Source of the DNA: Streptomyces prunicolor NBRC 13075
Lineage (GTDB): Bacteria; Actinomycetota; Actinomycetes; Streptomycetales; Streptomycetaceae
Direction of reading: 5' to 3'
Assembly (NCBI RefSeq): GCF_000367365.1
Contig: NZ_BARF01000070.1
Coordinates: forward strand, 1 to 52,323
Length of the DNA: 52,323 nt
Part shown: positions 32,972 through 40,005 of the stretch, one piece after another
How positions within the stretch are numbered: the stretch's first letter is position 1
How the letters are laid out: every line of letters begins with the position of its first letter
Notes under the pieces: generated by a model
What the model was told of the DNA's origin: nothing
The model's database searches: none
What the model saw: the letters and a program-made list of their open reading frames with translations, nothing else
Made by a program: the position numbers and the translations under genes

Positions 32972-34293
32972 TGACGCTGGCCTCCTCCACCTCCTCCGCC
33001 GGGACGGTCTGGCCGAGTTGGGTTCTGGTGGTGGCCGCAGTGCTGTGGTCGGGTCTGCTTCTCGCAGGCCCGGCCCTGCGCCGCCGCTACCCCGTGGCCT
33101 GGTGGCTGTTACTCGGCTTCCCGGTCATGGTCGTCCAAGTGGTGCGCACCTGGCGGCCGTTGATGGCCGGGTGTGGACTCGCCGTGAGCCGTCGGCCGGC
33201 GCTGACCGTGGTGTCCGGGCTCGTCGGCAACGGGGCGTCTCCACCTCAGCCGCGCGTCCCCCGGCACGGGCTCATACGCCCGACCGGTGGCGGATTCTGG
33301 ATGCTGGTACGGCTGTTGCCGGGCCAGGTGCCCGAGGACTTCGTCAAGGCGGGGCCCGCTATGGCGGAGGACTGGCAGGTCCATGGGGTGCGGGTCACCT
33401 CTTGGAGGCCGGGAGTCGTACGGATCGCCGCCTCCGTGGCCGATCCGCTCGCCGCTCCTCGACTGCCGAAACAGCGCGGGCCCGCTCAACTGCTCCGGGT
33501 CGCTGTGGGCGTGCTGGAAACCGGTGCCGGTTGGGTCATCGACCTGCGTCGTGTGCCGCACTGGCTGATCGTCGGTGCCACCCGGTCTGGCAAGTCGACG
33601 TTGATCAATGCACTTGTCGCGGGTCTGGCTCCGCAACTGGTCGCGCTCGTCGGCATCGACTGCAAGGGCGGCATGGAACTGTCGCTCTACGAACCCCGGT
33701 TGTCCGCCCTGGCGACCAATCGTGAGCAAGCGGTTCGGCTCCTGGCGGCACTCGTCGACCTGACGCTCGACCGCATGACCGTCTGTCGGGCGGCACGTGT
33801 GCGCAACATCTGGGGTTTGTCGGAGAAGGAACGTCCGGTACCCGTCGTCGTGATCGTCGACGAGATCGCGGAACTGTTCCTCGTCGCGAGTCGCAACGAG
33901 AAGGACGAAGCACACGCGGCCGGTACGGCGTTGATCCGACTCGCCCAACTCGGCGCGGCGCTTGGGGTGTTCCTCGTCGTGGCTGGCCAACGGGTGGGCT
34001 CCGACTTGGGGCCGGGCGTCACGGCACTGCGTGCCCAACTCGGCGGACGCGTGTGCCACCGGGTGGCCGATCCCGGTACGGCGGAAATGGCGCTCGGAGA
34101 TCTCAACCCCGACGCGCTCAAGGCCGCACAAGCCATCACACCGGAACAGGCGGGTACGGCCGTGCTGGCCTCCGGCGACGGCTGGGAACGGGCCCGCTCG
34201 CACCTGGTCACCGAGGTGGACGCGGAAGCCATCGCGGCTGAGTACGCGTACCTCGCCCCGGTCCTGCCCGAATTGCTCACCGCGGCCAAGTGA
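32971..34293 (+). CDS. FtsK/SpoIIIE-type TraB DNA translocase
   Basis: 440 aa. Two N-terminal membrane segments (about 9-30 and 40-58) are followed by a RecA-like motor with Walker A GATRSGKST (202-210) and Walker B VVVIVDEIAEL (about 291-302). In this family the protein alone moves double-stranded plasmid DNA between mycelia after recognising short repeats, unlike single-strand conjugation elsewhere. Codon 47 is TTA (33109-33111), so transfer may depend on the developmental bldA tRNA. Coupled by overlap to the upstream small gene. Confidence 0.92.
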   Translation: MTLASSTSSAGTVWPSWVLVVAAVLWSGLLLAGPALRRRYPVAWWLLLGFPVMVVQVVRTWRPLMAGCGLAVSRRPALTVVSGLVGNGASPPQPRVPRHGLIRPTGGGFWMLVRLLPGQVPEDFVKAGPAMAEDWQVHGVRVTSWRPGVVRIAASVADPLAAPRLPKQRGPAQLLRVAVGVLETGAGWVIDLRRVPHWLIVGATRSGKSTLINALVAGLAPQLVALVGIDCKGGMELSLYEPRLSALATNREQAVRLLAALVDLTLDRMTVCRAARVRNIWGLSEKERPVPVVVIVDEIAELFLVASRNEKDEAHAAGTALIRLAQLGAALGVFLVVAGQRVGSDLGPGVTALRAQLGGRVCHRVADPGTAEMALGDLNPDALKAAQAITPEQAGTAVLASGDGWERARSHLVTEVDAEAIAAEYAYLAPVLPELLTAAK

Positions 34294-34305
34294 GAGGGGG
34301 CTGTC

Positions 34306-34500
34306 GTGCTGGTGTCCATGTCGGCCGTGTTGCTGCTCGGCCTGTTCATCTGGTTCCTGCTGCGCATCCGCTACCTGCGCTGGGCGGACACGTTGCTCTG
34401 CGGGACCTTCGGCTTCCTGGTGGCAAAGACCGTGGCCGCGCCGGTGGTTCAGGCGGTCCTCGTCGCGGTCAGCGGCTTCCTCGGCCAACTCCGCTTCTGA
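34306..34500 (+). CDS. Small membrane protein, Spd-like
   Basis: 64 aa with two hydrophobic stretches (VSMSAVLLLGLFIWFLL and VVQAVLVAVSGFLG) around a short polar region IRYLRWADTL. GTG start with GAGAGGGGG upstream, 12 nt after the translocase stop. Small membrane proteins here in pSAM2-like elements (SpdA/SpdB/SpdD) help intramycelial spread; this assignment rests on position and topology only. Confidence 0.75.
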   Translation: MLVSMSAVLLLGLFIWFLLRIRYLRWADTLLCGTFGFLVAKTVAAPVVQAVLVAVSGFLGQLRF

Positions 34501-34544
34501 AGCGACCTCACCCGATGTCCGAACAACAGAGAGGTGGGCGAGCC

Positions 34545-34835
34545 ATGTCCACGTACGAAATCCGCTCCGGCGACCGGGCTGCGTTCATCGCGGGCCTGCG
34601 TGAGCTGGCGGACTTCCTCACCGAGAACCCCAGTGTCCTCGTACCGCGCAATGCGTCGTTCGGCGTCTTCGTCGACGCGGCGGACTCCACCGCTCGCAGG
34701 GAGGGCGCGGAACACGTCGCCGCTCCGCTCGGCGTCCCGGTGGAGGACCTCGGCGAGGGCTACTACGACGCACGTCGCACCTTCGGACCGATCGCGTACA
34801 GCGTCGTCGCGATCCCGCCCAAGGAACAACAGTGA
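34545..34835 (+). CDS. Small hypothetical protein of the transfer module
   Basis: 96 aa from the ATG at 34545 with GAGGTGGG 6 nt before it; an ATG at 34515 has no ribosome site. Reads TYEIRSGDRAAFIAGLRELA, DFLTENPSVLVPRNASFGVF and GPIAYSVVAIPP: a soluble alpha/beta protein, no recognised family. Conserved small genes occur here in related elements. Confidence 0.78.
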   Translation: MSTYEIRSGDRAAFIAGLRELADFLTENPSVLVPRNASFGVFVDAADSTARREGAEHVAAPLGVPVEDLGEGYYDARRTFGPIAYSVVAIPPKEQQ

Positions 34836-34939
34836 TCGCCCGTTTGACGGGCTCCCGACGGGGCGCGAAGTCGCCAAACCCGACCCCGTCAGGAACCCAC
34901 TCCATCCGCCACATGAGCAGTGAAAGGAGTACTCACACT

Positions 34940-35197
34940 TTGTCCACCGCGCATCGATCGCGCAAATCCCTTCTGCCCGAGTGCGAATTGAGGGTCGTCG
35001 ACTCCGAAGTGTCGACCTGCGACGGACGGGAACAGATCGTCCTCGTCGGGCTCGATGGCTTCGAGCGGCATCTGTGCCCGGCACACGCCGCCGCTCTCTG
35101 GCTCACGGACCCGACACTCCGGTTCAGTGCCAAGACCCGTACGGAAGCAATCGCTGCCGTGATGTGGCATGCGTTCGGAGGCGGTGGTCGGCAATGA
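34940..35197 (+). CDS. Small Cys/His protein upstream of the replication initiator
   Basis: 85 aa using the TTG at 34940, supported by AAAGGAG 10 nt upstream; the ATG at 34913 has no ribosome site. Contains PECELRVVDSEVSTCDG and LCPAHAAALW, a spaced Cys/Cys/Cys-x2-His set that could bind zinc. The stop overlaps the replication initiator ATG (ATGA), so the two are coupled. Confidence 0.7.
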   Translation: MSTAHRSRKSLLPECELRVVDSEVSTCDGREQIVLVGLDGFERHLCPAHAAALWLTDPTLRFSAKTRTEAIAAVMWHAFGGGGRQ

Positions 35198-36555
35198 CCG
35201 CACCCCTGCCGAAAAACGTTGCTGCCCTGCTCACCAGGGCAGCAGAGCCGGAGTTCGCAGCCTGGCGGCGCAACATCGTCAGCCTCGCCGGCTGCACTAA
35301 TCCGATCCACCTGGTCGGCGGCGCAACCGTTGTCGACACGACCACGGGCGAGGCCCTGTTCTCGTACGCGTCGGACGTCTACGGCGGTCGACTCCTGACC
35401 GCATGCGGCAACCGGCGTGCGTCGGTCTGCCCGTCCTGCTCCCGCCTCTACCGAGCCGACACCTACCAACTGATCCGGGCCGGGTTGGTCGGGGGCAAGA
35501 ACGTCGTGGAGTCGGTGAGCGGGCACCCTCGGGTGTTCGCCACCCTCACCGCTCCAGGCTTCGGGCCGGTTCACACCCGTCGTGAGCGTGCGGGGCATGT
35601 ACGGGCATGCCGTCCCCGGAAGGTGGGGGACTGCTGCCCGCATGGCTCGCCCATCGGATGCCATGAGCGACACGCGGAGGGTGAGCCCCGTCTCGGCGAG
35701 CCTCTGTGCCCGCGCTGCTACGACTATGCCGGGGCTGTCCTCTGGCAGGCGTACGCCGGTCAGTTGTGGCACCGGTTCGCGCTGGAGTTGCGTCGCGAGA
35801 TCGCACGGCGGGCTGGGTTGTCCCGTACCGAACTCGCGGACGTGGCCCGGTTGTCGTACGCGAAGGTGGCCGAGTACCAGCGGCGGGGCCTGGTCCACTT
35901 CCATGCCGTGATCCGCCTCGACGGGCCGGACGGACCAGCCTCGGCTCCGCCCGGTTGGGCCACAACGGCTCTGCTGATGGACGCGATACAGGCGGTCGTC
36001 GGTCGCGTGCGGCTCATCGCTCCAGGCGTGGATGTCGTCGGCGCTCGCGTGCTGCGCTTCGGCGAACAGGTCGACGTGCGGCCTATCGCGGCGTTCGGAG
36101 CGGGGGAGCGGCTGACCTCCGCGGCCGTTGCGGGCTACATCGCGAAGTACGCCACGAAGGGCGCCGAGTCCGCCGGCGCGGTCGACGGCCGGATTCACCA
36201 GGCGCGTGAACTGGTCATGTTGCCGGTGCGGGCTCACGTCCTCCGCATGATCAGTACGTGCTGGTGGCTCGGCGGATTGCCTCCCTTCGAGCCTCTGGGG
36301 CTGCGCCGCTGGGCCCACATGCTCGGCTACGGCGGTCACTTCTCCACCAAGTCACGGTGTTACTCGACGACTCTGACCGCACTCCGTGAGGCGCGTGCAG
36401 AACATCGTGCGGAGGAGCAGCGGACCGCCCTCGGTATCAGCGGGCGGACAACCGTCACCGTCGGCCAGTGGCGCTATGCCGGGCGCGGCTACTCGCCGGA
36501 GGCCGCACTCCTGGCGGCCTCCGTACGGGAGGGCGGTGGTCTTGATGGCGCGTGA
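35194..36555 (+). CDS. RepSA-like HUH replication initiator
   Basis: 453 aa from the ATG at 35194. Cys-rich zinc-binding segments (CGNRRASVCPSCSRLYRADT, then GDCCPHGSPIGC, EPLCPRCYDY) precede the HUH-like metal motif HFHAVIRLDG (H235, H237). The catalytic tyrosine motif is GYIAKYATKG (Y315, Y319). It matches the replication initiators of pSAM2-type elements, which nick their own origin for rolling-circle replication after excision. The nick site probably lies in or near this gene; I could not identify it. The last 11 nt overlap the Xis gene. Confidence 0.88.
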   Translation: MTAPLPKNVAALLTRAAEPEFAAWRRNIVSLAGCTNPIHLVGGATVVDTTTGEALFSYASDVYGGRLLTACGNRRASVCPSCSRLYRADTYQLIRAGLVGGKNVVESVSGHPRVFATLTAPGFGPVHTRRERAGHVRACRPRKVGDCCPHGSPIGCHERHAEGEPRLGEPLCPRCYDYAGAVLWQAYAGQLWHRFALELRREIARRAGLSRTELADVARLSYAKVAEYQRRGLVHFHAVIRLDGPDGPASAPPGWATTALLMDAIQAVVGRVRLIAPGVDVVGARVLRFGEQVDVRPIAAFGAGERLTSAAVAGYIAKYATKGAESAGAVDGRIHQARELVMLPVRAHVLRMISTCWWLGGLPPFEPLGLRRWAHMLGYGGHFSTKSRCYSTTLTALREARAEHRAEEQRTALGISGRTTVTVGQWRYAGRGYSPEAALLAASVREGGGLDGA

Positions 36556-36748
36556 GAAGACGGCCGAACTGCTCACTGTGCGGCAGGTGCTCGAAGAGCT
36601 GGGCGGGATCTCCCGGCGCACCTTCTATCGCTGGCGAGAACTGCGCCTTGCGCCGGCCTGCATCCGTTTACCCAACGGGGAGTTGAGGGTTCGCCGCGAC
36701 GTGCTCAACGACTGGTTGGCGGAGCGAGCGGAGGGGGCCGCATCGTGA
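36545..36748 (+). CDS. xis: Excisionase, MerR-like helix-turn-helix
   Basis: 67 aa. LLTVRQVLEELGGISRRTFY and WRELRLAPACIRLPNGELRV, then DVLNDWLAER, is the small winged helix of recombination directionality factors. It biases the integrase toward excision. Codon 42 is TTA (36668-36670), so excision may require bldA. GGGAGGG lies 11 nt before the ATG. It overlaps the replication gene before and the integrase after (GTGA), as in pSAM2. Confidence 0.88.
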   Translation: MAREKTAELLTVRQVLEELGGISRRTFYRWRELRLAPACIRLPNGELRVRRDVLNDWLAERAEGAAS

Positions 36749-38133
36749 AGTCGTACAAGGTCTCCGTGTGGAAGCTCTCGGTCAATAAGACGACCAAGAA
36801 GCCAACTCACCTCGTGCGCTGGGTCGTTGACGGGGAAGTATTCAGCGATTCGTACAAGACGTCGGCCCTGGCCGACCGCTTCAGGGCCAAGCTGTTGCGA
36901 GCCGTCGACAAGGGCGAGCCCTTCGACACGGTGTCGGGGCTGCCCGACTCGCTGCGTGGCGGCAAGGCGGCGCTGACGTACCTGGAGTTGGCGCTCAAGT
37001 ACATCGATGCGCGCTGGGCTGAGGCGTCGGCGAAGCAGCGTGACAGCATGACCGACGCGTTGGCGACGGTCGTCCCTGTACTGGTCAAGCCGGTTCGGGG
37101 ACGACCAACTCCGCAGATAGTGCGGCGTGCGCTGCGCTCGTACCTCCTCCCTGTGTCACGGAGGAAGCAGGATCGGCCGGAGGAGATTGCTTCGGCGGTG
37201 CGGTGGATCGAGCGGGCCTCTCTGCCCGTAGCGGAGTTGCTGGAGATCGCTCGCGTGCATGAGCTGATCGACGGTCTCGGGCGCAAGTTGGACGGCAAGC
37301 CTGCGGCCACGCAGACGTATCGACGGCGGCGAGCGGTTGTGTTCAACTCGCTTGAGTACGCAGTCGAGTTGGAGCTTCTACAGTCCAACCCGCTGAGCCG
37401 AGTACGCCGCAAGCGTGGCAAGCGGGCGGTGCAAGAGGTCGACCGCCGAGTCGTGGTCAATCCGCGGCAGGCGCGGGAGTTGCTGGCTGCGGTGACATAC
37501 GTCGGCGGCTACGAGAGGGCGAGTGGTCGGCGGCTGCGCGCGTTCTTCGGGTGCCTGTACTACGCCGCTATGCGCCCGGGTGAAGCGCTCGGCCTGCGGC
37601 GGTCGGACTGCGTGCTCCCGGCCTCGGGTTGGGGACGTATCGAGTTGGCCGAGACGCGTCCAACGGCAGGCAAGGCGTGGACGGACTCCGGGGAGGCGCA
37701 CGACCGGCGGGGCTTGAAGCAGCGTGCGGAGGGTGAGGTGCGCATCGTGCCCATTCCGCCTCCGCTGGTGCGTCTGCTCCATGAACATCTGAAGGAGTTC
37801 GGCAGTGCCAAGGACGGCCGGCTCTTCGCCAGTGAGCGTGGCAATGTCGTAGCGGCCTCGTCGTACTCGCGCGTGTGGAAGCAGACGCGAGAGCTGGCGT
37901 TCCTGCCGGAACAGGTCTCCTCGGTGCTCGCCTTCCGACCGTACGACCTGCGGCACGCAGGCGTGTCCCAGTGGCTCAACTCCGGTGTGCCTGCGCCGGA
38001 AGTGGCGGCACGCGCCGGCCACTCGGTCGACGTGCTGCTCAAGATCTACGCCAAGTGCATCGACGGCCAGGAGCAGGAGATGAACGAGCGGATCATGCAG
38101 GGACTGGGGGAGGTGGATGGCCTCACTGACTGA
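36745..38133 (+). CDS. int: Tyrosine-type integrase
   Basis: 462 aa. An N-terminal SAM-like core-binding domain (about 60-215) precedes the catalytic domain with R277 in MRPGEALGLRR, a YDLRHAG box (R403, H404; Tyr instead of the commoner first His), AGHS and the nucleophile Y435 in LLKIYAK. It recombines the tRNA-Arg attB site with the element's attP. It is adjacent to the intact tRNA end, as usual. GTG start overlaps xis by 4 nt. Confidence 0.94.
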   Translation: MKSYKVSVWKLSVNKTTKKPTHLVRWVVDGEVFSDSYKTSALADRFRAKLLRAVDKGEPFDTVSGLPDSLRGGKAALTYLELALKYIDARWAEASAKQRDSMTDALATVVPVLVKPVRGRPTPQIVRRALRSYLLPVSRRKQDRPEEIASAVRWIERASLPVAELLEIARVHELIDGLGRKLDGKPAATQTYRRRRAVVFNSLEYAVELELLQSNPLSRVRRKRGKRAVQEVDRRVVVNPRQARELLAAVTYVGGYERASGRRLRAFFGCLYYAAMRPGEALGLRRSDCVLPASGWGRIELAETRPTAGKAWTDSGEAHDRRGLKQRAEGEVRIVPIPPPLVRLLHEHLKEFGSAKDGRLFASERGNVVAASSYSRVWKQTRELAFLPEQVSSVLAFRPYDLRHAGVSQWLNSGVPAPEVAARAGHSVDVLLKIYAKCIDGQEQEMNERIMQGLGEVDGLTD

Positions 38134-38154
38134 CACGACCGCAAGACCGACGAA

Positions 38155-38188
38155 CCGGAGCCCCGGGCTGCCTAGCCCGGGGCTCCGG
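38155..38188. terminator. Strong terminator after the integrase
   Basis: Perfect 15-bp stem CCGGAGCCCCGGGCT (38155-38169) with AGCCCGGGGCTCCGG (38174-38188), 4-nt loop, then TCTGTCTG. Ends the replication-integration operon. Confidence 0.9.
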
Positions 38189-38246
38189 TCTGTCTGCGTG
38201 TATGTGGACGATCGCGCGTGATCAGTGGCTGGTTAAGCTCCCCGCC

Positions 38247-38768
38247 ATGGCTAACGATCTCGGCTTCACATGCTCATGCTGCGGGGAGCACCACGCGGAG
38301 CTTCCGATGAGCTACTCCACCGTGGCTCCTGATGTCTGGGACCAGAACTTCGCAGACGATCCCGACAGCATGCTGTCCTCCGACCAGTGCGTCATCAAGG
38401 GTCAGCATTACTTCATCAAGGGCCTGATCGAGATACCGGTGATCGGCAGCGAAGACCTCTTCTCCTGGGGCGTCTGGGTCTCCTTGAGCCGGGACAACTT
38501 CGCCCGAGCTCTGGACATGTGGAACACCCCCGGTCGCGAAGCTGAGAAGCCGTACTTCGGCTGGTTGACCACTGAGTTGAGCCTTTACTCGCCCAGCACG
38601 CTCAACCTGAAGACGAACGCACACACCCGTCCACTCGGCCGGCGTCCCTTCGTCGAGCTGGAACCCACCGACCATCCCCTCGCCGTCGAGCAGCGCACCG
38701 GCATTACCCAGGACCGCGTACGTGAGATCGCTGAGGCCGTCCTCCACCCCAACGGCGACAACGTCTGA
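38247..38768 (+). CDS. DUF2199-like hypothetical protein
   Basis: 173 aa from the ATG at 38247. FTCSCCGEHHAELPMSYSTV, then DQCVIKGQHYFIKGLIEIPV, FSWGVWVSLSRDNF and YFGWLTTELSLYSPSTLNLK match the DUF2199 pattern, whose function is unknown. The N-terminal CxCCGxHH may bind metal. It is the last gene of the element, between the integrase terminator and attR: typical cargo position. Confidence 0.82.
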   Translation: MANDLGFTCSCCGEHHAELPMSYSTVAPDVWDQNFADDPDSMLSSDQCVIKGQHYFIKGLIEIPVIGSEDLFSWGVWVSLSRDNFARALDMWNTPGREAEKPYFGWLTTELSLYSPSTLNLKTNAHTRPLGRRPFVELEPTDHPLAVEQRTGITQDRVREIAEAVLHPNGDNV

Positions 38769-38985
38769 TCTGACTCGCACGACCGGCGGACGGTTGGTCT
38801 ACAGGGGTACGTTGAAGGACGCTGAAAACGCCCTGACCTGCCGCGAAGCCCCTCAAGATCAACACGCTATTACAACGTGATCACTGGCAAACGGCTGCTT
38901 TTGGCGGCATCCGCCTGCACACACGCGAAGACCCCGTCTTCAGCTAGTGCGCTGATGGCGGGGTCTTTAGGCACCTAATCCAAGG
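38769..38985. other. Right-end non-coding segment of the element
   Basis: About 215 bp between the last gene and attR, locally A/T-richer (38855-38885) and containing a terminator-like hairpin. As the integrase side of the att site, it should contain integrase arm-binding sites, but I cannot point to repeats. Confidence 0.5.
38928..38967. terminator. Hairpin just inside attR
   Basis: AAGACCCCG (38928-38936) pairs with CGGGGTCTT (38959-38967), with an inner TCAGC/GCTGA. On the minus strand it lies 18 nt beyond the tRNA-Arg 3' end, so the element supplies a replacement terminator for the tRNA it interrupted. Confidence 0.78.
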
Positions 38986-39026
38986 TGCCCCCGGCAGGAT
39001 TCGAACCTGCGCACACGGCTCCGGAG
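38985..39026 (-). repeat. attR: 42-bp repeat within tRNA-Arg
   Basis: Exact copy of 20395-20436, covering the tRNA from the anticodon loop to the 3' end. It marks the right boundary. Because this side keeps the whole tRNA, integration leaves tRNA function intact. Confidence 0.93.
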
Positions 39027-39057
39027 GCCGTTGCTCTATCCCCTGAGCTACGGGGGC
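38986..39057 (-). tRNA. tRNA-Arg (anticodon CCG)
   Basis: Folds as a full cloverleaf: acceptor GCCCCCG/CGGGGGC, D stem GCTC/GAGC, anticodon stem ACGGC/GCCGT with loop CTCCGGA (anticodon CCG), T arm GCAGG-TTCGAAT-CCTGC, discriminator A. CC follows but the terminal A is not encoded. Decodes CGG. Serves as the integration site of the element. Confidence 0.97.
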
Positions 39058-39245
39058 GTGTCCGTCGCGGTGATCGCGGCGACGGGTAGAACCCTACCAG
39101 CTACTTACGGGTGTCCATGAACAGGTTTCTCGGTGACCAGGGAGGTGGTCAGGAAGGTGGTGGAGGAGGTGCGCCGGGTCGCTCGCAGGGGGTGGAAGTG
39201 GGGAAAACCCGGACGCGGTGGCCGGTCCGGACCTACTCTCGAGTT

Positions 39246-39740
39246 GTGCCAGGCGCGTCGGGTCGGGTGCTTGTTGTGGACGACAACAAGGTCATCCGGC
39301 AGTTGATCAGGGTCAATCTCGAGCTGGAGGGTCTCGAGGTCGTGACCGCGGCCGATGGTGCCGAGTGTCTGGACGTCATTCATCAAGTGCGGCCTGATGT
39401 CGTGACCCTGGATGTCGTCATGCCCCGGCTGGACGGGCTGCGGACTGCCGCTCGGCTGCGCAGCGATCCCCGGACCCGTGATCTGCCCCTCGCCATCGTC
39501 AGCGCCTGCACCCAGTACGAGGTCGACAGCGGGCTCGACGTCGGCGTGGACGCGTTTCTCGCCAAGCCCTTCGAACCTGCCGAACTCATCGCTCTCGTAC
39601 GGGAGTTGATCGAGCGGGGGCGGCGACGCGAGCCGCAGGACCCGCGTGATCCGGCCGATGGCCGCTCCCTCGGCGGTGCCCTCGGCGCCAGTGCCAGTGA
39701 GGGCGAGCGGGCCGGGCGGGGTGGGCGTAGCGGCGGCTGA
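39246..39740 (+). CDS. Single-domain response regulator
   Basis: About 164 aa from the GTG at 39246. Receiver domain with VLVVDDNKVIRQL (acidic pair), phospho-acceptor D56 in VTLDVVMPRLDG, and K107 in FLAKPFEP. It has no output domain; the tail is Arg/Gly-rich and low in complexity. An open frame upstream to 39111 adds a Gly-rich stretch that is probably not translated; no good ribosome site exists for either start. No kinase is adjacent, so it is an orphan. It occupies the same place between tRNA-Arg and the ArgRS-like gene in other Streptomyces, as I recall. Confidence 0.85.
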   Translation: MPGASGRVLVVDDNKVIRQLIRVNLELEGLEVVTAADGAECLDVIHQVRPDVVTLDVVMPRLDGLRTAARLRSDPRTRDLPLAIVSACTQYEVDSGLDVGVDAFLAKPFEPAELIALVRELIERGRRREPQDPRDPADGRSLGGALGASASEGERAGRGGRSGG

Positions 39741-39764
39741 GGCTGCAGCCTCCCTTGCCCCGTG

Positions 39765-39847
39765 CCACTCGCTCCGCACCATTTGCTCCGCGCCACTTCC
39801 TCCGCGTGCCACTGCCCCGCGCCCACTTGCTCCGCACCACTTGCAGG
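39765..39847. repeat. Degenerate 14-bp tandem repeat
   Basis: Nearly six units of the form CCACTTGCTCCGC(A/G), one with two extra bases, between the response regulator and the ArgRS-like gene. The rest of this 265-bp gap is C-rich and T-rich with no gene. Confidence 0.75.
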
Positions 39848-40005
39848 TGCCCCTTACCTCCCTAACCTCCTTACCCCCTTACTTGCACGTCCCCCTATAT
39901 ACGAGCCCACCCTGCGGATGCCGCCGCACGCCCCCGCGTCCACATCTCGGACCCCCGCCTAAACCGACTGGCCTACCCACCCCCCTCCTCCCATACGCTT
40001 GTCCC

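Larger units (their letters stand above)
20395..39026. mobile_element. Integrated AICE (pSAM2-type integrative and conjugative element), 18.6 kb
   Basis: Bounded by 42-bp repeats derived from tRNA-Arg(CCG). The right end has the full backbone order: GntR repressor, small gene, FtsK/TraB translocase, small transfer genes, HUH replication initiator, Xis, tyrosine integrase beside the att site. Cargo: phosphotransferase, regulator, primase-like operon, and a four-gene restriction-like operon. All backbone genes look intact, so the element may still excise, replicate and transfer. From memory, S. coelicolor also carries an element at the tRNA next to this lysA-rho region, but I could not check this. 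Confidence 0.92.
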
